NCBI GenBank assembly: GCA_024710585.1
Contig: JANJUM010000084.1
Span: 1-42,094 of the forward strand
Origin: Desulforhopalus sp.
GTDB lineage: Bacteria; Desulfobacterota; Desulfobulbia; Desulfobulbales; Desulfocapsaceae
Direction: 5' to 3'
Length of the DNA: 42,094 bases
The number at the start of each line of letters is the position of its first letter. Within the stretch, counting starts at the first letter, position 1. The notes beneath the pieces were generated by a model that had not been told where the DNA came from, ran no database searches, and worked only from the letters and a program-made list of their open reading frames with translations. Positions 27,704 to 37,613 of this stretch are shown here, in pieces. The translations under genes and the position numbers were made by a program.

Positions 27704-29548
27704 TTGCAAAATGAGATTATGGACGCTTCTACAGCAGTATACGACGAAAGCAAGATAAAAACCCTGAGCTCGCTGGATCATATCCGCAAGCGCCCGGGGA
27801 TGTATATCGGCAGGCTTGGAGACGGCTCCAATGCCGACGATGGCATCTATATCCTCCTCAAGGAGGTGGTTGACAACGCCATCGACGAGTTCATCATGGG
27901 TGCCGGCAAGCGTATCAATATCTCTATCAGCGCCAAGGGTCTGGTGACGGTACGCGACTTTGGACGTGGCATTCCGCTCGGCAAGATCGTCGATTGCGTC
28001 TCGACCATCAACACAGGAGCGAAATACAATACCGAAGTCTTCCAGTTCTCCGTCGGTTTGAATGGCGTTGGCACCAAGGCAGTTAATGCTCTTTCTGAAC
28101 ATTTTATTGTAACCGCTTATAGAGATGGGAAATTTGCGTCGGCAAGATTTGCCGATGGCAAACTGCTCGAAAAGAGTGAAGGCGATACCGAGGAGAAGAA
28201 CGGCACCTGCATCGAGTTTCTGCCTTCCGAGAAAATGTTCCCCGGCTTCGCCTTCGACCCCACCTTCGTCGAGAAGCGGCTGTGGCGCTACGCCTATCTC
28301 AACGCCGGACTGAAGATTCACTTCGACCGCAAGGTCTTCCATTCCGCCAACGGCCTGCTCGACCTGCTCGATAAGGAACTTGGCGGGGCGCAGCTCTACC
28401 GCCCCATCTACTACCGCGACGCCACTCTGGAGTTCGCCTTTTCCCACACCGATACCTTCAGCGACTGCTATTACACCTTCGTCAACGGCACGTACACCAG
28501 TGAGGGCGGCACGCACCTATCCGCCTTTCGCGAAGGAATTCTCAAGGGAATCAACGAGTTTTCTGGGAAAAAGTTCGTCAATACCGATGTTCGCGACGGC
28601 ATCGTCGGGACCCTGGCGATCAAGATCAAAGATCCGGTCTTCGAGTCGCAGACGAAAAACAAGCTCGGCAACACCGAGATCCGCTCGTGGATCGTCGGCA
28701 AAGTGCGCGATGCCGTGTCCAGCGCTCTCTACAAGGACACCGAGTCGGCGCAGATCCTCATCGAGAAGATCCTGCGCAACGAGGATGTGCGCAAGGAACT
28801 GCAGAGCGTTCGCTCCGAGGCCCGCGCCAACGCCAAGAAGGTGGCCTTCAAGATCGATCAGCTCAAGGATTGCAAGTATCACCCCAGCAAGGACAAGCCA
28901 TCGCAGCCCGGTCGGGAGAACATGGTCTTCATCACCGAGGGACAGTCGGCGGCCGGCTCCATCGTCTCCTCGCGCGACCCGATGGTCCAGGCGGTGTTTT
29001 CCCTCAAGGGAAAACCGTTCAATGTCTACGGGCAGAAGATGGCGGTCCTCTATAAGAACGAGGAGATGTACGCCCTGATGCGGGCGCTCAATATCGAGGA
29101 ATCGATCAGCGATTTACGTTACGACAAGGTCATCCTCGCCACCGATGCCGACGTCGACGGCCTGCATATCCGCAACTTGCTGCTGACCTTCTTTCTCCAT
29201 TACTTCGAGCCTCTGGTCAAACTAGGCCATATCCATATCCTCGAGACGCCGATCTTTCGCGTTCGCAACAAGGCGGAGACGGTCTACTGCTATTCGGAGC
29301 GCGAGAGGCAGCAGGCGACCGAGAGGCTGGCCGCCGGCAAGGCTGGCAACGTCGAGACCACGCGCTTCAAAGGTCTGGGGGAGATTTCGCCGAAAGAGTT
29401 CAAGCAGTTTATCGGACCGGACATTCGCCTGAAAAGCGTCACCCTCGATTCCCTCAGCGAAGTCAATCAGGTGCTGTCGTTCTACATGGGCAAGAATACG
29501 CCGGCACGACGCAAATATATCATGGACCACCTGATCCTCACCGACTGA
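27704..29548 (+). CDS. parE: DNA topoisomerase IV subunit B (GyrB/ParE family)
   Basis: HIRKRPGMYIG, VVDNAIDEF, GRGIPLGK, TEGQSAAGS, ATDADVDGLHIRNLLLTFF, FKGLGEISPKEFKQFIG. Start could be 27704 or 27719. Confidence 0.94.
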   Translation: MQNEIMDASTAVYDESKIKTLSSLDHIRKRPGMYIGRLGDGSNADDGIYILLKEVVDNAIDEFIMGAGKRINISISAKGLVTVRDFGRGIPLGKIVDCVSTINTGAKYNTEVFQFSVGLNGVGTKAVNALSEHFIVTAYRDGKFASARFADGKLLEKSEGDTEEKNGTCIEFLPSEKMFPGFAFDPTFVEKRLWRYAYLNAGLKIHFDRKVFHSANGLLDLLDKELGGAQLYRPIYYRDATLEFAFSHTDTFSDCYYTFVNGTYTSEGGTHLSAFREGILKGINEFSGKKFVNTDVRDGIVGTLAIKIKDPVFESQTKNKLGNTEIRSWIVGKVRDAVSSALYKDTESAQILIEKILRNEDVRKELQSVRSEARANAKKVAFKIDQLKDCKYHPSKDKPSQPGRENMVFITEGQSAAGSIVSSRDPMVQAVFSLKGKPFNVYGQKMAVLYKNEEMYALMRALNIEESISDLRYDKVILATDADVDGLHIRNLLLTFFLHYFEPLVKLGHIHILETPIFRVRNKAETVYCYSERERQQATERLAAGKAGNVETTRFKGLGEISPKEFKQFIGPDIRLKSVTLDSLSEVNQVLSFYMGKNTPARRKYIMDHLILTD

Positions 29549-29602
29549 CCCGGGCCCCGTCGCCGCCCGCAAACGAGTCTTACCTCCACGGCCAACTGAG
29601 TT

Positions 29603-31648
29603 ATGGAAGCGCATCCCGGAAAACTGCATCGACTGTTCGACAAGAATTTTCTCGAATACACCTCCTATGTCATCCGCGAGCGGGCCATCCCCGCGGTGGA
29701 GGACGGGCTCAAACCGGTGCAGCGCCGCATCCTGCAGACCCTGTTCAATATGGATGACGGCCGCTTCCATAAGGTGGCCAACGTCGTTGGCGAGACGATG
29801 AAGCTGCATCCCCATGGCGACCAGAGTATCTTTGCCGCCCTGGTCAATCTCGCCAACAAGGGCTATCTCATCGAACAGCAGGGGAATTTCGGCAATATCT
29901 ATACCGGCGACCGCGCTTCCGCCGCCCGCTATATCGAGTGCCGCCTCACGCCCCTGGCCAGGGAGATCCTCTTCAACAAGGATCTCACCACCTTCGTCGA
30001 TTCCTACGACGGGCGCATGAAGGAGCCGGTGACTCTCCCGGCGAAGATTCCCTTGTTGCTGATGATGGGCGCGGAGGGTATCGCCGTTGGCATGGCCACC
30101 AAGATCTTGCCGCACAACTTCTGCGAACTCCTCGAGGCGCAAAAGAACATCCTTCGCGGCGAGCCCTTCACCGTCTATCCCGATTTTCCTCAGGGCGGGC
30201 TGGTCGATGTTGGCAGCTACGAGGATGGCAACGGCAAGATCCGTTGTCGGGCGAAGATCGAGGAGCAGAACGAAAAGACCATTGTTATCAAGGAGATCCC
30301 CTATACCACCACCACCCAGTCGCTGACTGATTCCATCGAAAAGGCCGCCAAGGCTGGCAAGATCAAAATCGTCTCCATTAACGACTATACCGCCGAGAAC
30401 GTCGAGATCGAGATCAAGCTGGCGCGCGGCATCTATGCCCGCGACACCATCGAGGCGCTCTACGCTTTCACCGACTGTGAGGTGTCGATCGTCCCCAACC
30501 TCACCCTGATCAACGGCGCCACGCCGGAAACCTCGACGGTCAGCGAGGTGTTGCGCCTCAATACTGCAAGGCTCAAGGACGACCTGGAAAAAGAGCTGCA
30601 TATCGAGCAGGCGCGGCTCGAAGAGAAACTGCATGGCAAGATCCTCGAACAGATCTTCATCGAGGAACGGCTCTATAAAAATATCGAAGAACAGACCAGC
30701 TACGCGGCCGTCGTCGCCACCGTGGAGAAGTCCTTCGTCCCCTATGCCGAACGCCTGATGCGGCCGCTCTCCAAAGAGGACATCGAACACCTCCTCGAAA
30801 TCCGCATCAAGCGCATTTCCCGCTACGATATCAATCGCCAGGAGAGGGAGATCAAAGAGATCCGCAAGAGAATCAAGGAAATTGTCAAATCTTTGAAAGA
30901 TATGACGGGATTTACGATATCTTTCCTCGATGATCTCTTGCGCCGCTATGGTCACTTCTATCCACGGCGCTCGGAATTGACGACCTTTTCCGAGGTCACC
31001 GCACGGTCGGTGGCCATCTCCAACCTGCTCACCGTGTACAATCGCGAGAGCGGGTTTCTTGGCCATCAGATCAAGGAGGAACATCCCGGCGAAGACCTGG
31101 TGGTGCCCTGCTCAGAGTACGATAAGCTCTTCCTCCTCTTCAGCGACGGTCTCTATAAGGTCATTTCGGTAACCGAGAAGCTCTATGTCGGCAATGAACT
31201 CCTCTGGTTCGGGGTGGTGCAGAAGGATCTGGTGTTCAATATCATCTATCGTGACGGCGCGGAAAACCTCGCCTACGTCAAGCGGTTCGCCATGCCGAGT
31301 TTTATCCTCGAAAAGGAGTACCGCCTCTTCCCCGAGCACAAGCGCTCGAAAATTCTCTATCTCGATTTTGGCGACAACAGCTTTGTGAAGATTTCCCTGG
31401 TGCCCTCGTTGCGGGCAAAAACCAACAGCATGGAGATCGCCTTCAGCGAGTATCTCATCAAAAATGCCGCGGCCAAGGGGCGACGTGTCGCCAATCGCGG
31501 CATCCGCCGTATTGTCGCGGTTACCGGCAAGGTCGACCTTACCGAAAAACAGCTCCTGCCATTGCCGGGGATGGAATCAACGGCATTGCCGGAAGAGGGG
31601 GCGGGGGATACTGCTAAAACGGAGAGAGGCGAGGAGGAAAACTCCTGA
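29603..31648 (+). CDS. parC: DNA topoisomerase IV subunit A (GyrA/ParC family)
   Basis: YVIRERAIPAVEDGLKPVQRRILQTLF, HPHGDQSIFAALVNLAN, GNFGNIYTGDRASAARYIECRLTPLAREIL (active-site Tyr); directly follows parE. Confidence 0.94.
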   Translation: MEAHPGKLHRLFDKNFLEYTSYVIRERAIPAVEDGLKPVQRRILQTLFNMDDGRFHKVANVVGETMKLHPHGDQSIFAALVNLANKGYLIEQQGNFGNIYTGDRASAARYIECRLTPLAREILFNKDLTTFVDSYDGRMKEPVTLPAKIPLLLMMGAEGIAVGMATKILPHNFCELLEAQKNILRGEPFTVYPDFPQGGLVDVGSYEDGNGKIRCRAKIEEQNEKTIVIKEIPYTTTTQSLTDSIEKAAKAGKIKIVSINDYTAENVEIEIKLARGIYARDTIEALYAFTDCEVSIVPNLTLINGATPETSTVSEVLRLNTARLKDDLEKELHIEQARLEEKLHGKILEQIFIEERLYKNIEEQTSYAAVVATVEKSFVPYAERLMRPLSKEDIEHLLEIRIKRISRYDINRQEREIKEIRKRIKEIVKSLKDMTGFTISFLDDLLRRYGHFYPRRSELTTFSEVTARSVAISNLLTVYNRESGFLGHQIKEEHPGEDLVVPCSEYDKLFLLFSDGLYKVISVTEKLYVGNELLWFGVVQKDLVFNIIYRDGAENLAYVKRFAMPSFILEKEYRLFPEHKRSKILYLDFGDNSFVKISLVPSLRAKTNSMEIAFSEYLIKNAAAKGRRVANRGIRRIVAVTGKVDLTEKQLLPLPGMESTALPEEGAGDTAKTERGEEENS

Positions 31649-31690
31649 AAACAGTAAGGTGCTCTCAATTATCTAATGTAGTTTCGAGCT

Positions 31691-33064
31691 TTATTGTTCT
31701 TGTGTAATCCATTCCCCACTGAGCGAGTGCTGGCCAGCGTGGGTGATAGAGACGAGAGCGCTCGCTCCGGGAGCTGGCGGGGCAGGGCAATCCTTGACGT
31801 GGACGATGTGGTCGGTCACGGTTCGGCCACGAAGCTCCCCTCCCACGACTTCCTCAATGAGAATTTCCATTGTCGTTCCCACGTATTCGCGGTTTCTTTC
31901 CAGGCTGATCTCATCTTGCCGCCGCTGAAAACGAGTCAATCGTTCCCCCTTGACACGCTCGTCGAGCTTGTCCGTCAATCCGCTTGCCTTGGTTCCCTTG
32001 CGGTCGGAGTACTTGAAAGAAAAGGAGCCATGGTAGCGTACTGTGTCGAGTAGCTCCATGGTTTCCTGGAAGTCGGCCTCGGTTTCTCCAGGAAAACCAA
32101 CGATAATATCAGTAGTTAGTGTGATGTCAGGGCAGTACTGCCGCAACCGCTCCACCTTGTCGAGATATTCCCTGACGCTATAGCGCCGATTCATGAGCGT
32201 GAGTATCTTGTCCGAGCCCGATTGTACCGGAAGGTGCAGTTGCGGGCAGAGGTTGGGTAATTCGCCAAAACAGCGCATCAATTCTTCGCCGAAGTCCTTC
32301 GGATTGGACGTGGTGAAGCGCAGACGGCGCAGTCCTGCGATCGCCGACACTTCCCGCAAGAGGTCGGGGAAGGAATAGGCAGCGCTGCCTCTGCCTATGT
32401 CGTTGGTCCTGCCGTAGGAATTGACGTTCTGCCCAAGAAGGGTGATTTCCTGCGCCCCCTGTTTGACCAATGTCTCTATTTCTTCAAGTATCTCATTGAC
32501 CTGTCGTGAAACTTCGCGTCCCCGCGTATATGGCACCACACAATAGCTGCAGAAATTGTTGCAGCCTTGCATGATGGTGACGAAGCGGCTATGGCTTCCT
32601 CTGGGAGAGTGGGGGAGGGGGAGTTTTCCAGCCATTTCCCCGGTGGGAGGCAGCAGGGATGGGATCTGGTAATCGTCGTGCAGGGCGGTGACGATGCGCG
32701 GACCACCCTGTCGCGCTGCATCGAGCAGGGCAGGCAGTCCATAGATGTGCTGCGTGCCGATGACGAGGTCGACATGGGGCATCTTCTCAAGCAAGCGCAC
32801 CCCCTCCTGCTGGGCGACGCAGCCGGCGACCACCAGCGCCATTCCCGGCCTGGCCGATTTCGTCTTACGCAGGTAGCCAAGAAGGCTGAGAACCTTTTGT
32901 TCCGCTTTGGCGCGGATGGAGCAGGTGTTGAGGATGATCAGGTCGGCATCCTGGTAGCTCATGCTCTCCACATATCCTTGGCTGGAGAGGGTCTGGGCCA
33001 TGATCTCCGAATCCCTGAGGTTCATCTGGCAGCCAAAGGTCTTGATGAAAAATGCTTTCGCCAT
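31691..33064 (-). CDS. miaB: tRNA-2-methylthio-N6-dimethylallyladenosine synthase MiaB
   Basis: FFIKTFGCQMNLRDSEIM, MQGCNNFCSYCVVPYTRGRE (radical SAM CX3CX2C), DIIVGFPGETEADFQET, C-terminal TRAM. Confidence 0.95.
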   Translation of the reverse strand: MAKAFFIKTFGCQMNLRDSEIMAQTLSSQGYVESMSYQDADLIILNTCSIRAKAEQKVLSLLGYLRKTKSARPGMALVVAGCVAQQEGVRLLEKMPHVDLVIGTQHIYGLPALLDAARQGGPRIVTALHDDYQIPSLLPPTGEMAGKLPLPHSPRGSHSRFVTIMQGCNNFCSYCVVPYTRGREVSRQVNEILEEIETLVKQGAQEITLLGQNVNSYGRTNDIGRGSAAYSFPDLLREVSAIAGLRRLRFTTSNPKDFGEELMRCFGELPNLCPQLHLPVQSGSDKILTLMNRRYSVREYLDKVERLRQYCPDITLTTDIIVGFPGETEADFQETMELLDTVRYHGSFSFKYSDRKGTKASGLTDKLDERVKGERLTRFQRRQDEISLERNREYVGTTMEILIEEVVGGELRGRTVTDHIVHVKDCPAPPAPGASALVSITHAGQHSLSGEWITQEQ

Positions 33065-33099
33065 GTGTCTGTGATAGCAAATAAACTGAGTTTCCGTAT

Positions 33100-33300
33100 T
33101 CAGGCAAGCGTCACGGCGATGGACGCCAGCAAAGTGAACAGCTCTCGCCGCCTCTCCCTGGGGTGGCGGATGACGACCAACCCAGGAATGCCCTTTTGCG
33201 ACGAAAGTACGGCAAGATTATCGTAACCTTCGAGGATGAACTTGAGGAAATGAAAACGATCCGGCCTGATGCGTAAATAGAGGTGATCGAGACGGCTCAT
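33100..33300 (-). CDS. DUF4911 family small protein
   Basis: MSRLDHLYLRIRPDRFHFLKFILEGYDNLAVLSSQKGIPGLVVIRHPRERRRELFTLLASIAVTLA; start 33300, tightly between purB and miaB on the same strand. Confidence 0.7.
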   Translation of the reverse strand: MSRLDHLYLRIRPDRFHFLKFILEGYDNLAVLSSQKGIPGLVVIRHPRERRRELFTLLASIAVTLA

Positions 33301-33304
33301 GAGC

Positions 33305-34750
33305 TCAAACGGTAAGGGTTGCGTCGCTCTTGCCGATGCGTTCACGGTTCTCGGCGAGCAGGGGTAAGACGACCTCCTCGAGAAACTCTTCCGTTTGCTC
33401 TTTGGCGCGGCCCGCAAATTGCTCGCTGTTACGCACCATTTCTGTCAGCTCATCGAGGGTGAAGGGGATTTCACTGTCGGCGGCGAGGCGTCGCAGCAGA
33501 TCGTTTTCCCTGCCATCTTCTTTTACGGCGCTGCCGGCGGCAACGGAATGGACCTTGACGAGTTCATGCATCTCTTGCCGGCTTTTTCCTCTGGCGACGG
33601 CTTCCATGAGGATTTTTTCCGTGGCCATGAAAGGAAGTTCGGCTTCGAGATGTTTTCGTATTTGATTCGGATAAACAACCATATCCGATGTAATGTTGAC
33701 AAACAACTTTAAAATTGCATCAGCGAGAAGAAAGCTTTGCGGAAGATCCATTCTGCGGATGGCCGAATCGTCCAGGGTTCGCTCGAACCACTGATTGCTG
33801 TAGGTCGCAGCGAAATTTTGCGGCAACTGCATGAGCTTGCGCGCCAGACCGGTCATACGCTCGGAGCGCATCGGGTTGCGTTTATAGGCCATGGCGGAAG
33901 ATCCAGTCTGATTTTTTTCAAATGGCTCTTCCTGGACCTTGAGGTTGGAGAGCAGCCGCAGATCGACGGCGAATTTATGAGCTGTGGCGCCAATACCGGC
34001 GAGTGTCTCGCAGAGTTTCATGTCAAGCTTGCGCGTATAGGTCTGCCCGGTGACATGAAAGGTTGATGTAAAACCTAATTTTTCTGCAACCAACTGATCG
34101 AGTTGACGAACTTTTTTGTGATCTCCGGCAAAGAGCTCGAGAAAGGTCGCCTGGGTGCCAACCGTGCCCTTGGCGCCGCGGGCTTTAATCTGCCCGAGGA
34201 AAGTGTCGACATACTGCAGGTCCATGATGAGATCTTGCAGATAGAGGGTGTTGCGCTTACCGACGGTAGTCGGCTGGGCTGGTTGATAGTGGGTATAGCC
34301 GAGAGTCACCAGGCCCTTGTGGGTTTCGCAGAAGCGGGCGAGGTTGGCGATGACCTGCAACAGTGCCGCGCGGATGAGTTCCATGGCAGATTTCTGCACC
34401 AGGAGGTCGGTGTTGCAGACGACGAACTGCGAGGTGGCACCGAGGTGGATAATGCCTGCCGCCCGGGGGCACTTGAGGCCGAACTCATAGACATGCGCCA
34501 TGACATCGTGGCGAATCTCACGCTCTTTAGCGGCGGCTATGTCGTAGTCGATATTTTCGACATTGGCGCGCATTTCCTCAAGCATGGCTTCGTCGATGAG
34601 ATCGGTCAAACCGAGTTCGTACTGGGCCTCGGCAAGTGCCAGCCAGCAACGGCGCCAGGTGGTGAAGCGTGTCTTGTCGGAAAAAAGTCGCTGCATGGCG
34701 GGTGACGTGTAGCGGCTGACCAGCGGTTCCTGATAGATATCGCGTGACAT
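33305..34750 (-). CDS. purB: Adenylosuccinate lyase
   Basis: YTSPAMQRLFSDKTRFTTWRRCWLALAEAQ, LGYTHYQPAQPTTVGKR, GSSAMAYKRNPMRSERMTGLAR signature; start 34750. Confidence 0.95.
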   Translation of the reverse strand: MSRDIYQEPLVSRYTSPAMQRLFSDKTRFTTWRRCWLALAEAQYELGLTDLIDEAMLEEMRANVENIDYDIAAAKEREIRHDVMAHVYEFGLKCPRAAGIIHLGATSQFVVCNTDLLVQKSAMELIRAALLQVIANLARFCETHKGLVTLGYTHYQPAQPTTVGKRNTLYLQDLIMDLQYVDTFLGQIKARGAKGTVGTQATFLELFAGDHKKVRQLDQLVAEKLGFTSTFHVTGQTYTRKLDMKLCETLAGIGATAHKFAVDLRLLSNLKVQEEPFEKNQTGSSAMAYKRNPMRSERMTGLARKLMQLPQNFAATYSNQWFERTLDDSAIRRMDLPQSFLLADAILKLFVNITSDMVVYPNQIRKHLEAELPFMATEKILMEAVARGKSRQEMHELVKVHSVAAGSAVKEDGRENDLLRRLAADSEIPFTLDELTEMVRNSEQFAGRAKEQTEEFLEEVVLPLLAENRERIGKSDATLTV

Positions 34751-35921
34751 ATGTCCTCCAGAGATCACCTGTCCCGGGCAGATGAGGTGTTCCTTGCGGT
34801 CTCGGGTACTCTTGTCAAGAGTGCGCTCGGGTGGTGGTGATTTACGTTAAGAAACGATCTGTGGGAATACTGTTATAGACGTGTTTAGAGGTGGTTTTCG
34901 TAGTTTTTGCAAAAAACCTTTGTTCGGGGTGGCAGGCGAGGCTGAGAGCTCCGCGAATTGCCAAGCAGGGCCTTTTGGCGAGGATCTGCGCAAGGTGTTG
35001 CTTGACATGTGTCCTGGTAACGCGCCTTGTTCAGACCAAGAAGAGGCCCGCCTGGTTATTATATCCCGAACTATTGAGGCTTCTGGCAGATACAGGCGCT
35101 AAACGTAGTCTAATGAGGGGCATTGTTGTTTCAAGCCCGATTGCGTCACAAAGCGCCCTTTGTCGATCATGTAAATTCTCTTGCTGATGTTTGTCGGCGG
35201 GGCAGGGCACTCTCTTATAGCATTGTTGCGCGCAGAAGAAAACTGTTCGCTGCGCAGGGCTCGAGCCTTTTGGGAGAGAATTCTATTCGCCAATCAAAGA
35301 AATAACCTAATGTCGCATAATTTATATTATGTATAATATTATAAATATACGTCAAGACAGATTGATAGTGTCATTAATTTATGTAATTTCAAGCTATATG
35401 GCGTGTTTTTCGAGTCGCAACTACGCTGTGGTTTTTGAGAGGGGCAAAGGTCTTATGTCGGTGTCGAGAGATGCGCCATCTATCTCTGAACGGCAAGAAT
35501 ATCTCCATGCATTGAGATTTTGGTCAGAGATTACACATGAGGTACGATTTCTGCGGCTCGGCTGCACACATGACAATCTCCAGTCTTGTGGCCCATGATA
35601 TGTTGCAGATCCAACGATGCCTCTTTTGTTAATCCAGTTTCGAGCATTTCCGGAACCGATCGATGGCATTTCAAAGAGTCCAGCGAAGTTTCTGTGTTTC
35701 AAATTTTGAAAAACAAAAGGGAGTGTTTTGGGCAATATCAAAACGTCAGCAATTTTGGTCTCGTGCTATTTGGCTTATCACATCGTTCACAACGAAGAGT
35801 ACAGGCTCAGGTGGCCTACCCTTGGGAGATTTCTTTGTAGTTGCTTTGGGTAAATCAATCTAAAGCAAGACCATGCATGACCATCAATTTCGCTCCCCCC
35901 CCTGCCCTCCCTTGCCTCGAA

Positions 35922-37613
35922 TCAAAGATCTATAACTCGTACCTGCCAACTGACCGTTCCGCGAAAACGGTTTACTGTCGGACTATAGAGCAGAGAGCGC
36001 GTCGGGTTGCTCTGCACCTCAGAGATTTTCTTGCCAAGGCCGAATCCTATTCCTTTGTGATTTGCATATCTGCCACGAATACTCACCTGTAGATGTTCCA
36101 TCTCACGGCCAACTGTCCGCGCGTCGACAATTTTTGATTGTTGGTCGAAGAATACCGGCGCTTCGTTGCCGGGGCCAAAAGGATCGAGATACTTGAATAT
36201 ATTGAGATATCTTTCCGTCAGGAGCTCGTCCACCGCGCAGGAGATATCAAATCTGCGGCGTGTCTGCGGAGATCTGTCCTCATAGGCCCTTGCCGCTAAT
36301 TGCGAGAAGGCTCTTGAGAACGCCGGGAAGGCGTCTTCTCTTAGTGAAAGTCCTGCCGCCATCTTGTGGCCACCATATCTTTCGAGAAGCGGAGCGCACT
36401 GACGCAGCATGTCGACCATATCGATGCCTTCGACCGATCTTGCCGAGCCTACATAAAGAGGAGCAGCGTTTTGATTCTCTTTTCTTGCGAAAACAAGAGC
36501 TGGAAAGCCGAAAAGTTCAACCAGTTTCGAGGCTACGATGCCAGCAACTCCCTGATGGGAAACCTCTTTGACGATGATGCACCTGGCTTGCTGTATCTCG
36601 CCTTGAGAGAGTTTTGATATGGCTTTTTCTAGAATTTCAGCGCAAAGCGCCTTGCGTTGATCATTGAGCAAGGTGAGACGTGCAGCGAGTTTTTTGGCGT
36701 GGCTGGCATTCTCTTCGGTAAGAAGCGACACCGCCAGGTCACTGTCTCCCAGGCGTCCGGCAGCATTGATCTTGGGACCGAGGAAAAAGGCGATATCTTC
36801 AGAATAGAGGTCTGCGCCGGCAATGGAACAAGATGAAAGAAGTTCCCTTACCCCCTGAAATGGCGTACTTGTCAGAGCTTCCAAGCCTGCGCGAACGAGA
36901 ATGCGGTTGGTGGCTGTCATGGGGACGACGTCGGCCACCGTGCCCAAGGCGACAAAAGCCAGATATTGTTTGAGATTGATCTGTATATTTGGAAACCGCG
37001 GCGCAAGAATTGCCTTGATAGCTGCCGCGAGATAGAAAGCTACTCCTGCCCCGGAAAGCTGATGGCCGTGAAAGCCGCAGTGTGGCAGGGAAGGGTTGAC
37101 GATCAGGCACTGGGGGAGTCCTTCCGCTGGCAACTGGTGGTGGTCGGTGACGATAACCGTCGCCCCGAGTCGCTGGAGCTCCGCGACCTGCTCTCTGTTG
37201 GAGATGCCACAATCAACGGTAATGAGAAGAAAATCCCGATTGCGGGATGCCGAGGCCCGATCACGGAACCATTGGCTGTTGAGGCCATAACCTTCGGTGA
37301 AGCGGTTGGGAATATGCCAGCTCACCCTCGCGCCAAATTCCTTGAAAAAATTGACCAGTAACGCGGTGCCGGTGGTTCCGTCCACATCGTAGTCGCCCCA
37401 GATAATGATTTCCCGGTCTCGACGCAGCGCCTCGGCGACGAGTTCGGCGGCGGTCGTCAGGTTGGCCATCTGTTCCGGCCTGGGCAGATCGGCCAGACGG
37501 GGTAGCAGGAAACGGCGCAGTTGATCCTCCCCTTCCACTCCCCGCGACTTAAGGAATACTCTGAACTGTTCTGGGATATCCAGCTGAAATGTCGTTTCTT
37601 GATGCTTCGTCAT
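35922..37613 (-). CDS. recJ: Single-stranded-DNA-specific exonuclease RecJ
   Basis: IIWGDYDVDGTTGTALL, TVDCGISN, VIVTDHHQLP (DHH), GPKINAAGRLGDSDLAVSLL, YGGHKMAAGLSL. Confidence 0.94.
   Translation of the reverse strand: MTKHQETTFQLDIPEQFRVFLKSRGVEGEDQLRRFLLPRLADLPRPEQMANLTTAAELVAEALRRDREIIIWGDYDVDGTTGTALLVNFFKEFGARVSWHIPNRFTEGYGLNSQWFRDRASASRNRDFLLITVDCGISNREQVAELQRLGATVIVTDHHQLPAEGLPQCLIVNPSLPHCGFHGHQLSGAGVAFYLAAAIKAILAPRFPNIQINLKQYLAFVALGTVADVVPMTATNRILVRAGLEALTSTPFQGVRELLSSCSIAGADLYSEDIAFFLGPKINAAGRLGDSDLAVSLLTEENASHAKKLAARLTLLNDQRKALCAEILEKAISKLSQGEIQQARCIIVKEVSHQGVAGIVASKLVELFGFPALVFARKENQNAAPLYVGSARSVEGIDMVDMLRQCAPLLERYGGHKMAAGLSLREDAFPAFSRAFSQLAARAYEDRSPQTRRRFDISCAVDELLTERYLNIFKYLDPFGPGNEAPVFFDQQSKIVDARTVGREMEHLQVSIRGRYANHKGIGFGLGKKISEVQSNPTRSLLYSPTVNRFRGTVSWQVRVIDL

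Noticed and set aside
27566-28516. 316-aa minus-strand ORF opposite parE
   Set aside because: Shadow of parE, no recognisable family.
29222-31084. 620-aa minus-strand ORF
   Set aside because: Antisense to parC/parE; low-complexity Asp/Gly/Leu-rich shadow translation.
35421-35741. 106-aa minus-strand ORF in the purB-recJ gap
   Set aside because: No convincing homology, RBS or codon pattern; overlapping frames give equally plausible-looking text, so no CDS is called.
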